Assembly (NCBI GenBank): GCA_016715895.1
Contig: JADJXH010000003.1
Location: forward strand, 1,116,001-1,180,000
Reading direction: 5' to 3'
From: Flavobacteriales bacterium
GTDB taxonomy: Bacteria; Bacteroidota; Bacteroidia; Flavobacteriales_F; PHOS-HE28
DNA: 64,000 bases
Shown piece after piece: positions 56,626 through 64,000 of this stretch (positions are counted from its first letter, which is position 1; every line of letters starts with the position of its first letter). Made by a program: the position numbers and the translations under genes. The notes under the pieces are model-generated. The model saw only the letters and a program-made list of their open reading frames with translations. It was not told where the DNA came from and did not search any database.

Positions 56626-56633
56626 CAAATCTA
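56626..56633 (-). promoter_or_regulatory. -7 box of the delta-60-like gene
   Basis: TAGATTTG on the minus strand, a perfect TANNTTTG match, ends 17 bases before the ATG. On the plus strand TACCTTCG (56744-56751) may serve the divergent E1 gene. Confidence 0.6.
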
Positions 56634-56769
56634 GAAGACTTTGGGTTTCGTCGCAGAAAAGTTCCCGCTCATCGATCAACACACCCCGGTGGGCGGAGGA
56701 GCGGAACGGACGCCCCCCCCGCCCGCCCACACGCCTCAAGGCCTACCTTCGCGCGGAAGACCGCGACCG

Positions 56770-59187
56770 ATGGCCCGCAAGACCGACCTGACCGAAGAGC
56801 TGACCCTGGAGGAGGTGAAGCAGGAGATCCTGCGCGACTATGAACTCTGCGTAACGAGCCGTGAGGCCAGCCTGATCGGCCGCAAGGAAGTGCTGGGCGG
56901 CAAGGCCAAGTTCGGCATCTTCGGCGATGGCAAGGAGCTGGCGCAGGTGTGCATGGCCAAGCAGTTCCGCAACGGCGACTGGCGCAGCGGCTACTACCGC
57001 GACATGACCTTCATGTTCGCCATCGGCGAGCTCACCGTGCAGCAGTGGTTCGCCCAGCTCTACGCCCACGCCGATGTGAACGCGGACCCCAGCAGCGCCG
57101 GCCGCAGCATGAACGGCCACTTCGCCACGCGCAGCCTCGACGACCACGGCGCGTGGAAGGACCTGATGGCGCAGCCCAACTCATCGCCCGACATCTCCCC
57201 CACCGCCGGACAGATGCCGCGCCTGCTGGGCCTGGCGCAGGCCAGCAAGGTGTTCCGCCACGACCCCGCCTTGCACGCCCTCACCCACCTCACCGACCAG
57301 GGCAACGAGGTGGCCTTCGGCACCATTGGCGACGCCAGCACCAGCGAGGGCCACTTCTGGGAGACGATGAACGCCGCCTGCGTGCTGCAGGTCCCCCTGG
57401 CCATGAGCGTGTGGGACGATGGCTGGGGCATCAGCGTCAGCAAGGCGCACCAGACCACCAAGGGCAGCATCAGCAGGGCCCTGACCGGGTTCGAGAAGGA
57501 GGAGGACGGCAACGGCCTGCGCATCTACCGCACCAAGGGCTGGGACTATGCCCACCTGAACAGGACCTACGAGAAGGCCATCGCGCTGTGCCGCTCGGAG
57601 CACGTGCCCTGCCTGATCCACGTGGAGGAGGTGACGCAGCCGCAGGGTCACAGCACCAGCGGCAGCCACGAGCGCTACAAGAGCGGCGTGAGCGACTGGA
57701 TCCGCGACAAGGACGGCACGCCGCTGCAGGAGGTGCCGCTGCTCGATTGGTACAAGGTGTACGACTGCAACGTGAAGTTCCGCGAGTGGATCCTGGGCTT
57801 CCGCCCCGGCGGCGAGGTGCTGGCCACTGCGGATGAGCTGGACGCCATCGAGGTGCGCGCCAAGGCCGAGGCCCGCGCGGCGCAGAAGGCGGCGTGGAAG
57901 GCCTTCCAGGAGGAGATCCTGGCCGAGCGCGATGCCGTGCTGCCGCTGATCGAAGCCGTGGACCCCGCCCTGGCCCAGGGCCTGCGCAGCGAGATGAACC
58001 CCGGCCGCAAGGAAGTGCTCAGCGCCGCCCGCCGCGCCCTGCTGGTCGGGCAGGCATCCCTGCCTGAACACGACCAGCTCCGCCGCTGGGTGGACCGCGC
58101 CCTCGACGACAACGCAGCGCGCTACGGCAGCCACCTCTACCAGGAGGGCGCCGGCAGCTGCCTGAACGTGGCGGAGGTGCCCGCGACGTTCGCACCCGAC
58201 GCGCCGGAGGTGGACGGCCGCGTCATCATCCGGGACAACTTCGCCGCGCTCTTCGAGCGTGAACCGCGCCTGCTCACCTTCGGGGAGGACACCGGCAAGA
58301 TCGGCGACGTCAACCAGGGCATGGAGGGCATGCAGGCGCGCTTCGGCGAGCAGCGCGTGGCGGACACCGGCATCCGCGAAGCCACCATCCTGGGCCAGGG
58401 CATCGGCATGGCGCTGCGCGGGCTGCGCCCCGTGGCGGAGATCCAGTACCTGGACTACCTGCTCTACTGCCTGCAGGGCATGAGCGACGACCTGGCCACG
58501 GTGCACTGGCGCACCAAGGGCGGCCAGAAGTGCCCGCTGATCATCCGCACGCGCGGCCACCGGCTGGAGGGCGTGTGGCACAGCGGCAGTCCCATGGGCA
58601 TGATCCTGCACAGCGTGCGCGGCATCGTGGTGTGCACCCCGCGCACCATGCAGCAGGCCGCCGGTATGTATAACACGCTGCTGCAGGCCGACGACCCCGC
58701 GCTGGTGATCGAGTGCCTCAACGGCTACCGCAGCAAGGAGCGGATGCCCGCCAACCTCGGCGCCTTCACCGTGCCCATCGGCATCGCCGAGGTGGTGCGC
58801 GAAGGCCGCGATCTCACCCTGCTGAGCTACGGCAGCACCTTCACCCTGTGCGCCAAGGCCTGCGACACGCTCGCGGAGCTGGGCATCCACGTGGAGCTCA
58901 TCGATGCGCGCACCCTGCTCCCTTTCGACCGTACGGGGCTGTGCGTGGAGAGCCTGCGCAAGACCAACCGCCTGTTGGTGGTGGACGAGGACGTGCCCGG
59001 CGGCGCCAGCGCCACCCTGCTGCGCGAGGTCCTGGAGGTGCAGGGCGGCTACCGCTGGCTCGATGCCGCACCCGCCACGCTCACCGCCAAGGCCCACCGC
59101 CCCGCCTACGGCAGCGATGGCGACTACTTCAGCAAGCCCAGCATCGAGGACATCGTGGAGAAGGTGGTGGGGATGGTGAGGGAGTGA
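56770..59187 (+). CDS. 2-oxo acid dehydrogenase E1 component, fused alpha and beta subunits
   Basis: Thiamine-diphosphate enzyme of 805 residues that joins the alpha (about 1-400) and beta (about 470-805) subunits of E1 in one chain. The alpha part has GYYRDMTFMFAIGEL and the TPP-binding GDASTSEGHFWETMNAACV. The beta part has LLTFGEDTGKIGDVNQG, RVADTGIREATILGQGIGMA and a transketolase C-terminal domain (VELIDARTLLPFDRTGL). It probably decarboxylates branched-chain 2-oxo acids or pyruvate; sequence alone does not decide. E2 and E3 genes are not nearby. The last 95 bases are duplicated about 0.6 kb downstream. The ATG chosen follows the promoter-like box. Confidence 0.92.
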   Translation: MARKTDLTEELTLEEVKQEILRDYELCVTSREASLIGRKEVLGGKAKFGIFGDGKELAQVCMAKQFRNGDWRSGYYRDMTFMFAIGELTVQQWFAQLYAHADVNADPSSAGRSMNGHFATRSLDDHGAWKDLMAQPNSSPDISPTAGQMPRLLGLAQASKVFRHDPALHALTHLTDQGNEVAFGTIGDASTSEGHFWETMNAACVLQVPLAMSVWDDGWGISVSKAHQTTKGSISRALTGFEKEEDGNGLRIYRTKGWDYAHLNRTYEKAIALCRSEHVPCLIHVEEVTQPQGHSTSGSHERYKSGVSDWIRDKDGTPLQEVPLLDWYKVYDCNVKFREWILGFRPGGEVLATADELDAIEVRAKAEARAAQKAAWKAFQEEILAERDAVLPLIEAVDPALAQGLRSEMNPGRKEVLSAARRALLVGQASLPEHDQLRRWVDRALDDNAARYGSHLYQEGAGSCLNVAEVPATFAPDAPEVDGRVIIRDNFAALFEREPRLLTFGEDTGKIGDVNQGMEGMQARFGEQRVADTGIREATILGQGIGMALRGLRPVAEIQYLDYLLYCLQGMSDDLATVHWRTKGGQKCPLIIRTRGHRLEGVWHSGSPMGMILHSVRGIVVCTPRTMQQAAGMYNTLLQADDPALVIECLNGYRSKERMPANLGAFTVPIGIAEVVREGRDLTLLSYGSTFTLCAKACDTLAELGIHVELIDARTLLPFDRTGLCVESLRKTNRLLVVDEDVPGGASATLLREVLEVQGGYRWLDAAPATLTAKAHRPAYGSDGDYFSKPSIEDIVEKVVGMVRE
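59093..59187 (+). repeat. direct repeat, left copy (3' end of E1 gene)
   Basis: The last 95 bases of the E1 gene, including the stop codon, match 59805-59899 at 88 of 95 positions. The two copies bracket the DUF4160/DUF2442 pair. Confidence 0.9.
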
Positions 59188-59205
59188 AGGAAGCCGCCCC
59201 GCCGA

Positions 59206-59449
59206 ATGAGCCCGCGTGCGATCAAGGACATTGAGGGCTTCCGGTTCTTCTTCAGCAAGGAGTAATGATGAACCGCCCCACATCCACGTGGAGCGAGGTG
59301 AAGGATCGGCCAAATGGTGGCTCACCCCGGAACCGAGGTTGGTATATTCGCTGGGCTTCAAGGTCGGTGAGCAACGGAAGATCGAACGGCTCGTCAACAT
59401 CCATCAACCTGAGCTCCTCCAAGCGTGGACGCACTACTTCGGCCATTAG
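59206..59449 (+). pseudogene. frameshifted DUF4160 gene
   Basis: Frame 1 from the ATG encodes MSPRAIKDIEGFRFFFSKE and then stops. The next frame continues without interruption as NDEPPHIHVERGEGSAKWW to QAWTHYFGH. Joined, these give a typical ~80-residue DUF4160 protein (family pattern YRFFFFS..E....HIHV). Restoring two bases (AG) in GAGTAATGAT would repair the frame. DUF4160 genes are commonly paired with DUF2442 genes, as here, in what are regarded as toxin-antitoxin-like modules. The disruption may be a real loss, a phase-variable slip or an assembly error. Confidence 0.75.
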
Positions 59450-59462
59450 GCCAGGCAGCGGC

Positions 59463-59786
59463 ATGGACCCGATCGAGCGCATGATCCTGCGTGAAGGCCT
59501 ACGCATCGCCGATGTGCATCCGTACAAGAAGCTCGACCTGCTCGCCATCGTCCTCAACAGCGGGGATGTGCTGCAGGCACGGCTCTCCGACCTCGGGACG
59601 CTGCACAAGGCCACCGAGACCCAGTTGCGCCAATGGCGCCTCATCGGCGGGGGCATCGGTATCCATTGGGAGGCCTTGGATGAGGACCTCAGCCTGCGGG
59701 GGTTCATCCGCGACAGTGCCCAACAGGAGGCCCTGCGGCGACTTTCGGTCCAGCACCGACCGCGCTCGAAGAGGACCACTGCATGA
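59463..59786 (+). CDS. DUF2442 domain-containing protein
   Basis: Protein of 107 residues with the DUF2442 pattern: VHPYKKLDLLAIVLNSGDVL, LSDLGTLHKATETQLRQWRL, IGIHWEALDEDLSLRGFIRD. Cytoplasmic. It is likely the partner, possibly the antitoxin, of the upstream DUF4160 gene, from which it is 13 bases away. Its stop overlaps the ATG of the 38-residue ORF that contains the duplicated E1 tail (ATGA). Confidence 0.8.
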   Translation: MDPIERMILREGLRIADVHPYKKLDLLAIVLNSGDVLQARLSDLGTLHKATETQLRQWRLIGGGIGIHWEALDEDLSLRGFIRDSAQQEALRRLSVQHRPRSKRTTA

Positions 59787-59899
59787 ACACGCTCAACTTC
59801 AAACCCCACCGCCCCGCATCCGGCAGCGATGGCGACCACACCCGCAAGCCCAGCCTCGAGGACATCGTGGAGAAGGTGGTGGGGATGGTGAGGGAGTGA
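59783..59899 (+). CDS. 38-residue chimeric ORF containing a copy of the E1 C-terminus
   Basis: Begins with an ATG overlapping the DUF2442 stop, reads MNTLNFKPHRPASG and then continues in the original E1 frame to KPSLEDIVEKVVGMVRE and TGA. The open frame and translational coupling are seen in the sequence. Whether a peptide is made is unknown. Most of the seven differences from the E1 copy change the amino acid. It may simply be the displaced original end of the E1 gene. Confidence 0.4.
   Translation: MNTLNFKPHRPASGSDGDHTRKPSLEDIVEKVVGMVRE
59805..59899 (+). repeat. direct repeat, right copy (3' end of E1 gene)
   Basis: Matches the true E1 end at 88 of 95 bases, with the last 44 bases identical. 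It is the boundary between the DUF2442 gene and the AT-richer DUF4365 gene. Confidence 0.9.
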
Positions 59900-59913
59900 G
59901 CCAATCACTGACG

Positions 59914-60984
59914 ATGAACGCTCGTTTTAATGCAACTGAACATATCGGATTGTATGAAGTCGGCCTGATTTTTCTCCGTGACATAGGTTGGATATATCGC
60001 CAACAGCCATCAGCAGATGTAGGTATGGACGCCCTAGTCGAGGAGGCAGTTGGCTCTAACCCAACGGGTCGCTTCTTGATGGTACAAGTGAAAAGTGGCG
60101 AAGGAAATGTTCGCGTAACGAAGAATGAGTTCGTCTACTCAATGAGTGGTGTACACTATGAATACTATCTACAAGTGGAGATGCCAGTTATTCTTGTTCT
60201 TTACTCACCCAGCAAAAAAATCGCCTGGTGGAACGTGGTCAACCGGACTACCGTGGTTCGAGCTGGTGCAGGATGGAAGCTCCGAATCAATAAGTTGCGC
60301 CAACTCAATTCAACATCACTTGATGAGCTAACAACCATCCTTGAAGAGTTTGCTACAGGGAGACGAACTGCTCGAACTACAGATTATCCAGAGCGTAGCG
60401 TTGAAGAGCTTTCGGCTGATGCTGGTCAGATTGGAGAGTGTACTGAGCCCCTCAGTGAGATTGTCAATGCTCAAAGAGAGTTCAGTCAATCGATTAGAAT
60501 AATCACAAGTAATTTTGCGCTTTATAACAATAGAAGACTTAATATTAATTCGCCCGAGATTCGAAATGCTCTTTCCAAAACGAATAGACAGCTGCTCAAA
60601 TTCGCCAATCGAATTACAAAGAACTCCAGAAACTTTTCTACCCACTTCACAAAGTCGGTTTCAGCAGTCGAGGTCATAATATTACTCTTCGGAGATAGGC
60701 CTGAAATATGGACACAATATCCCATCCTTCTTCCAGCAATGAAGAGGCTAAGGGATTCGCTCGACAAGTCTATACCTGAGGCTGAGGGTCTTTTGCACGC
60801 TTTGGAAGCCCTTGATACAAAGTTTAACCAATTGCTCACCGGAAGATTACGGTCGATTGCTGCAATCGACGCCCTAATTTCTGACCTTCGTGACTCAAGA
60901 TCACTCATCATGAAGTCGGTGCTCTTGGTAGAGTCTAAACTTATAGTGCCTACTGGGTATTTGCCTCATGACCCTGAGGTTTAA
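59914..60984 (+). CDS. DUF4365 domain-containing protein (nuclease-like), likely acquired
   Basis: Protein of 356 residues. The N-terminal ~150 residues match DUF4365: LIFLRDIGWIYRQQPSADVG, MDALVEEAVGSNPTGRFLMV, then QVKSG, and YEYYLQVEMPVILVLYSP. The D...Q-x-K arrangement fits a PD-(D/E)XK nuclease fold. The C-terminal 200 residues are helical and of unknown type. The gene is clearly AT-richer than its neighbours (many AAT, ATT, AGA codons), which indicates recent transfer. It begins 14 bases after the duplicated E1 tail. DUF4365 proteins are often found in defence or mobile regions; a role in anti-phage defence here is inference. Confidence 0.8.
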   Translation: MNARFNATEHIGLYEVGLIFLRDIGWIYRQQPSADVGMDALVEEAVGSNPTGRFLMVQVKSGEGNVRVTKNEFVYSMSGVHYEYYLQVEMPVILVLYSPSKKIAWWNVVNRTTVVRAGAGWKLRINKLRQLNSTSLDELTTILEEFATGRRTARTTDYPERSVEELSADAGQIGECTEPLSEIVNAQREFSQSIRIITSNFALYNNRRLNINSPEIRNALSKTNRQLLKFANRITKNSRNFSTHFTKSVSAVEVIILLFGDRPEIWTQYPILLPAMKRLRDSLDKSIPEAEGLLHALEALDTKFNQLLTGRLRSIAAIDALISDLRDSRSLIMKSVLLVESKLIVPTGYLPHDPEV

Positions 60985-60993
60985 CCCCCCTCT

Positions 60994-61060
60994 GGTGCGA
61001 GCGTCCTCGCTCGTACCAAGTGCCGCATGAGTGGCACGAGCGTGGACGCTCGCGCGAGTA
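60994..61060. repeat. REP-like cluster of palindromes
   Basis: Adjacent hairpins: GGTGCGAGCG / CGCTCGTACC (60994-61003 and 61008-61017), GTGCC / GGCAC (61020-61024 and 61033-61037), and GAGCGT-GG-ACGCTC (61038-61051). The GCGAGCG/CGCTCG core recurs. It resembles dispersed REP-type elements. The remaining ~290 bases up to the next gene show no convincing coding frame, only GC-rich sequence with further short palindromes. Confidence 0.6.
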
Positions 61061-61352
61061 CAAGAAAGTCGATCGACTACGCCACCTCTTTCGCCCACGT
61101 TCGTCACGCGGGCGCTCTCACCGAACCAGCGCATCTATAGAAACCCACCGTGATGCGGGTGCGCGTTGCGAACACGCGCGAGTGCCACGGAGCAGACCCG
61201 CCTGGGCCGACACCAGCATGAGTGACCTTGCTCGATGCGGCTTGCCTTGCTCACGGCGGTGCCCGGCCTGCAGCCGCGACGCTGCTCCTGCTCGCCGCTC
61301 CCCAGCGGGCCTGCTACATCGTGGTTCCACGTGTTTGTGTTCTTTTACGGGC

Positions 61353-61862
61353 ATGGCCGGGAGTTCCTGTCCCCCTCCATCCTCGATCAGGTTCCTGTGG
61401 CTCGTTGTCCTGCTGTCGGCGGTCCGCGGCGTGTCCGCGCAAGAGGCGGTCCTGAGCGGCGGTGGCGATGGGGATCAAGGGGGCGGCTCCATCGCCTTCA
61501 GCATCGGGCAGCCGGTGGTCGAACCGGTGGAGGACCCTTCGGGGACCTGCGCGCCCGGTGTTCAACAGCCCGTTCTCGACCCGTCCACCGGAGCGGCGGA
61601 GCAGGCCGGGGCCGGTGCGGTCCACCTGGCCCCGAACCCGGCGGGTGATGAAGCGCTGCTGACCCTTCCACCGGAGCGTGTCGATGGATCCACCGTCCAT
61701 CTGTTCGATGCCACCGGCAGGGAGCTGCGGGTGCTTCGGATCGCGTCGACGCGCACCGTGATCGATCTGCGTGGCCTTGCCACCGGCCCGCTCGTGCTTG
61801 AGCTCCGGCAAACCGGCAGGCACGGCCACACCCTGAACCTCCTCCATCTCGAGCCACGATGA
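61353..61862 (+). CDS. short secreted protein with T9SS-type C-terminal domain
   Basis: Protein of 169 residues with a signal peptide (FLWLVVLLSAVRGVSAQ). A ~55-residue N-terminal domain (AVLSGGGDGDQGGGSIAFSI, ending CAPGVQQPVLD) belongs to the same type as the 'TQGFHQP' domains of two NDRD-tail proteins in the window. A T9SS sorting domain follows (VHLAPNPAGDEALLTL, VHLFDATGRELRVLRI, ATGPLVLELRQTG). There is no other body, so it is a minimal carrier of the two modules. Its stop overlaps the next start (ATGA). Confidence 0.8.
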   Translation: MAGSSCPPPSSIRFLWLVVLLSAVRGVSAQEAVLSGGGDGDQGGGSIAFSIGQPVVEPVEDPSGTCAPGVQQPVLDPSTGAAEQAGAGAVHLAPNPAGDEALLTLPPERVDGSTVHLFDATGRELRVLRIASTRTVIDLRGLATGPLVLELRQTGRHGHTLNLLHLEPR

Positions 61863-62815
61863 AACGAAGCCACCTCCTGCTGCTGTCCGCCCTCTCGATC
61901 GCATCCGCCATGGCCCAGGCCCCCGAACGGATGAGCTACCAGGCCGTGATCCGCGATGCGGGTCAGGCGTTGGTGGCCGGCTCCGCCGTGGGGCTGCAGC
62001 TCAGCATCCTGCAAGGCTCCGCACAGGGCCCGGCGGTGTATGTGGAAGCGCATCAGCCGGTGACCAACGCCAATGGGCTGGCCACGCTGGAGATCGGTGG
62101 CGGTGCGGTGATCTCGGGGGCGGTGAGCGCCATCGACTGGACCCAGGGGCCCTACTTCCTGAAGACCGAAGTGGACCCCGCAGGCGGCACGAACTACACG
62201 GTGACCGGCACCAGTGAGCTGCTGAGCGTGCCGTATGCGCTGCACGCGGCCAACAGCCAGCCCGGCCCCCAAGGCCCTCCGGGTCCCCAGGGGCTGCCTG
62301 GTGTCGGCGGCTGCGACCCGAACGTGCGCGACAGCCTGATCGTGTTGTACAACGCGGCGATGGCCTATGGATTCCACCAGGATGCGAACGGCACCGGCAG
62401 CTGGGTGGTCCATCCGCTCGGCAACACGAACCACTCCAACAGCTCATCCAAGCGGGCGGTGGTGGTCTTCAACACGGCCATGGCCCATGCGTTCCACCTG
62501 GACAACTCGGGGCAGGGCCACTGGGTGACGCAGCCGCTGGGCAACACCAACCACACGGCGGTGAGCTCGGACCGCGCGGTGGTCCTGTACAACAACGCGA
62601 CGGCCTATGCCTTCCACGTGGATGCCTCAGGGACGGGGGTCTGGACCTCCCAGGCGCTCGGCAACTCGGGGCACAGCCACATCGGGCATGGCGGCAAGGT
62701 CGTGGTCTGGAACTTCAATACGGCCTATGCCTTTTCCGTGGACGACAACGGGAATGGCGCGTGGACGACCCAACCCATCGGAGGCACCGTACACACGGTG
62801 GCCACCACGCGCTGA
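61859..62815 (+). CDS. secreted protein with YQAVVRD module, collagen-like spacer and four repeats
   Basis: Protein of 318 residues with a signal peptide ending SAMAQ. The 'MSYQAVIRDAGQALVAGSAV' N-terminal module (about 25-130) is shared with both S74 proteins in the window. A short collagen-like spacer PGPQGPPGPQGLPG follows. Four tandem repeats of ~37 residues (consensus RAVVLYNxATAYAFHxDxSG then GxWxxQPLGNTNH) fill the C-terminal half. No T9SS or NDRD tail is present. It is translationally coupled to the preceding gene by an ATGA overlap. Likely an extracellular or surface protein; function unknown. Confidence 0.8.
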   Translation: MKRSHLLLLSALSIASAMAQAPERMSYQAVIRDAGQALVAGSAVGLQLSILQGSAQGPAVYVEAHQPVTNANGLATLEIGGGAVISGAVSAIDWTQGPYFLKTEVDPAGGTNYTVTGTSELLSVPYALHAANSQPGPQGPPGPQGLPGVGGCDPNVRDSLIVLYNAAMAYGFHQDANGTGSWVVHPLGNTNHSNSSSKRAVVVFNTAMAHAFHLDNSGQGHWVTQPLGNTNHTAVSSDRAVVLYNNATAYAFHVDASGTGVWTSQALGNSGHSHIGHGGKVVVWNFNTAYAFSVDDNGNGAWTTQPIGGTVHTVATTR

Positions 62816-62851
62816 ACAGGCTGAACGGGGCGATGGCCCCTTGCGCGCACC

Positions 62852-64000
62852 CTATCGCGCGGCGGAGGACGGCACCGCCTCCACGCCCAGGCCGCTGATC
62901 CGGGCATCGCTGGGCCGCAGGTGCATCATGACCCGCCACCGGCCCTGGTCACGTGCGCTGACCAGCACCACGGCGTACTCCTCCGGGCTGAGCTGCTCCA
63001 CGGCATCGATGCGGTTGGCCCCGATGTCGGCGCGCAGGCGGTTGAACACCGACAGGTGCTCGTCCATCGGGATGTCGTTCAGGAAACCGGGGCCGAAATT
63101 CACAGCGAACCAGGCCGTGAGCTCATCCTCCCCGCCGGTGGATCCGATGATGGCGGACAGCGCCTTCATCCGCTCACCGACCGGACCCTCGGGCACACCG
63201 TCCAGGACCTTCGCGGGCTCGGGCAGGGGCGGCACGTAGCTGCTGTCGAACACCATGCGGCCCAGGTCCCAGGCGATGTCCTGCATGCCGCGCTGGTTGG
63301 CATTGCTCATCAGCACGACGGTGACGCCCTCATCGGCGTACCAGAGCACGTCGGCGAACTGCACGCCGTTGCCCCCGTTGTGCGTGATGAGGCGCGTTCC
63401 TCGCGGCGTGCGGAAGATGGCCCAGCCGTATCCGTAGTGCGACCCTGCGCCCTCCCCTTCCTCCACATGCGGGGTGAACATGGCCTTGGTACTAGCCTCG
63501 GAGAGGACGGTGTGGGTGCGCAGCGCCTCCACCCAGGCCGCCATGTCGTGCGTGCTGCTGAGCAGGCCACCATTGGCGCGCAGGTGCCAGCCCGGTGCAC
63601 CGTTCACGGTGGGATGATCCAGCATTGTGCCCCACCGTGTGCCGTCCTTGCGGTAGCCGATGGCCAGGGGCTCCTTCGACCAGTCCGGGATGCGGTAGCC
63701 CGTCCGCTTCAACCCGGCGGGTGCGAGCAGTTCATCGTGCAGGAACTGTTCATAGGGCTTGCCGCTGACGCGCTCCACGATGAGGCCCAGCAGGCTGTAG
63801 CCCACGTTGGAGTAGCCGTAGCCGGTCCCCGGCGTGAACTCCAGCGGTGTGGCCATGGCCAGCCGCGCGAATTCGCCGCCGTCGATGGCCTCATTGTCGT
63901 CGCCGATGGCCCCGGGGAAGCCCGCGCTGTGCGTGAGCAAGTGGTGTAACGTGATGCCCGACTTGTCGGCCGGCACCTCGGGCAGGTACGCGCTCAAGAG
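62852..64000 (-). CDS. serine hydrolase, beta-lactamase-like (5' end outside window)
   Basis: The open frame runs off the right edge, so the N-terminus with the expected SxxK motif is missing. The visible 382 residues begin LLSAYLPEVPADKSGITLHH and contain the YxN motif in GYGYSNVGYSLLG, the LLTHSAGFPG loop and the third motif in LITHNGGNGVQF. A C-terminal domain follows (VPEGPVGERMKALSAIIGST). It belongs to the beta-lactamase/class C PBP-like family, as does the complete gene near 16 kb. Likely periplasmic or surface-exposed. Confidence 0.88.
   Translation of the reverse strand, partial: LLSAYLPEVPADKSGITLHHLLTHSAGFPGAIGDDNEAIDGGEFARLAMATPLEFTPGTGYGYSNVGYSLLGLIVERVSGKPYEQFLHDELLAPAGLKRTGYRIPDWSKEPLAIGYRKDGTRWGTMLDHPTVNGAPGWHLRANGGLLSSTHDMAAWVEALRTHTVLSEASTKAMFTPHVEEGEGAGSHYGYGWAIFRTPRGTRLITHNGGNGVQFADVLWYADEGVTVVLMSNANQRGMQDIAWDLGRMVFDSSYVPPLPEPAKVLDGVPEGPVGERMKALSAIIGSTGGEDELTAWFAVNFGPGFLNDIPMDEHLSVFNRLRADIGANRIDAVEQLSPEEYAVVLVSARDQGRWRVMMHLRPSDARISGLGVEAVPSSAAR

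Overview
The window is a high-GC stretch of a Bacteroidota chromosome, most likely from a GC-rich member of the Flavobacteriales. The evidence is consistent: secreted proteins with type IX secretion (T9SS) C-terminal sorting domains, signal peptides that usually end in '..AQ', TANNTTTG-type -7 promoter boxes, LytS/LytTR two-component pairs, a TerC protein, an EttA ABC-F protein and an E1 alpha/beta fusion. No rRNA, CRISPR array, integrase, transposase or prophage structural module was seen.

Layout. 1-3.6 kb: the 3' part of dnaE, trxA, a DUF58 protein and tRNA-Asp. 3.6-9.2 kb: a LytS-type kinase and LytTR regulator, then a T9SS-sorted protein and a lipoprotein. 9.3-14.7 kb: an unknown secreted protein, divergent from a four-gene MacAB-like export operon (ATPase, two FtsX permeases, periplasmic adaptor). 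14.7-19.4 kb: a protein built almost entirely of 12-residue VKA repeats, a serine hydrolase, an S74-chaperone surface protein and the first of five 'KYAG..NDRD' surface proteins. 19.5-22.2 kb: a polytopic membrane protein, rsmE and a DUF4159 gene. 22.2-24.3 kb: a two-gene accessory insert flanked by copies of the DUF4159 3' end. 24.4-30.6 kb: terC, a secreted protein, a TonB-like protein, a hydrolase, hutH and hisS. 30.6-42.7 kb: repeat-rich surface proteins, a second two-component system and a four-CUB-domain T9SS protein. 42.7-52.4 kb: ettA, a polytopic glycosyltransferase-like protein, padR-pspC, a CPA2 antiporter, an arginase-family hydrolase and a DCC protein. 52.4-56.6 kb: a trypsin-like protease and a delta-60-type protein, both with the NDRD tail. 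56.8-61 kb: the E1 fusion gene, followed by a frameshifted DUF4160 / intact DUF2442 pair, a 95-bp copy of the E1 3' end, and an AT-richer DUF4365 gene. 61-64 kb: palindromic repeats, two more secreted proteins and a truncated serine hydrolase.

Much of the window is devoted to the cell surface. Modules are shared among neighbours: a 'YQAVVRD' N-terminal domain (three proteins), a 'TQGFHQP'-type N-terminal domain (three proteins), the NDRD tail (five proteins), S74 auto-chaperone domains (two) and T9SS tails.

The most unusual observation is that two unrelated accessory inserts each sit directly behind a housekeeping-type gene and are followed by a second copy of that gene's 3' end, still in frame to the stop codon. 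This looks like insertion of cassettes at the 3' ends of protein-coding genes, with no recombinase in view.
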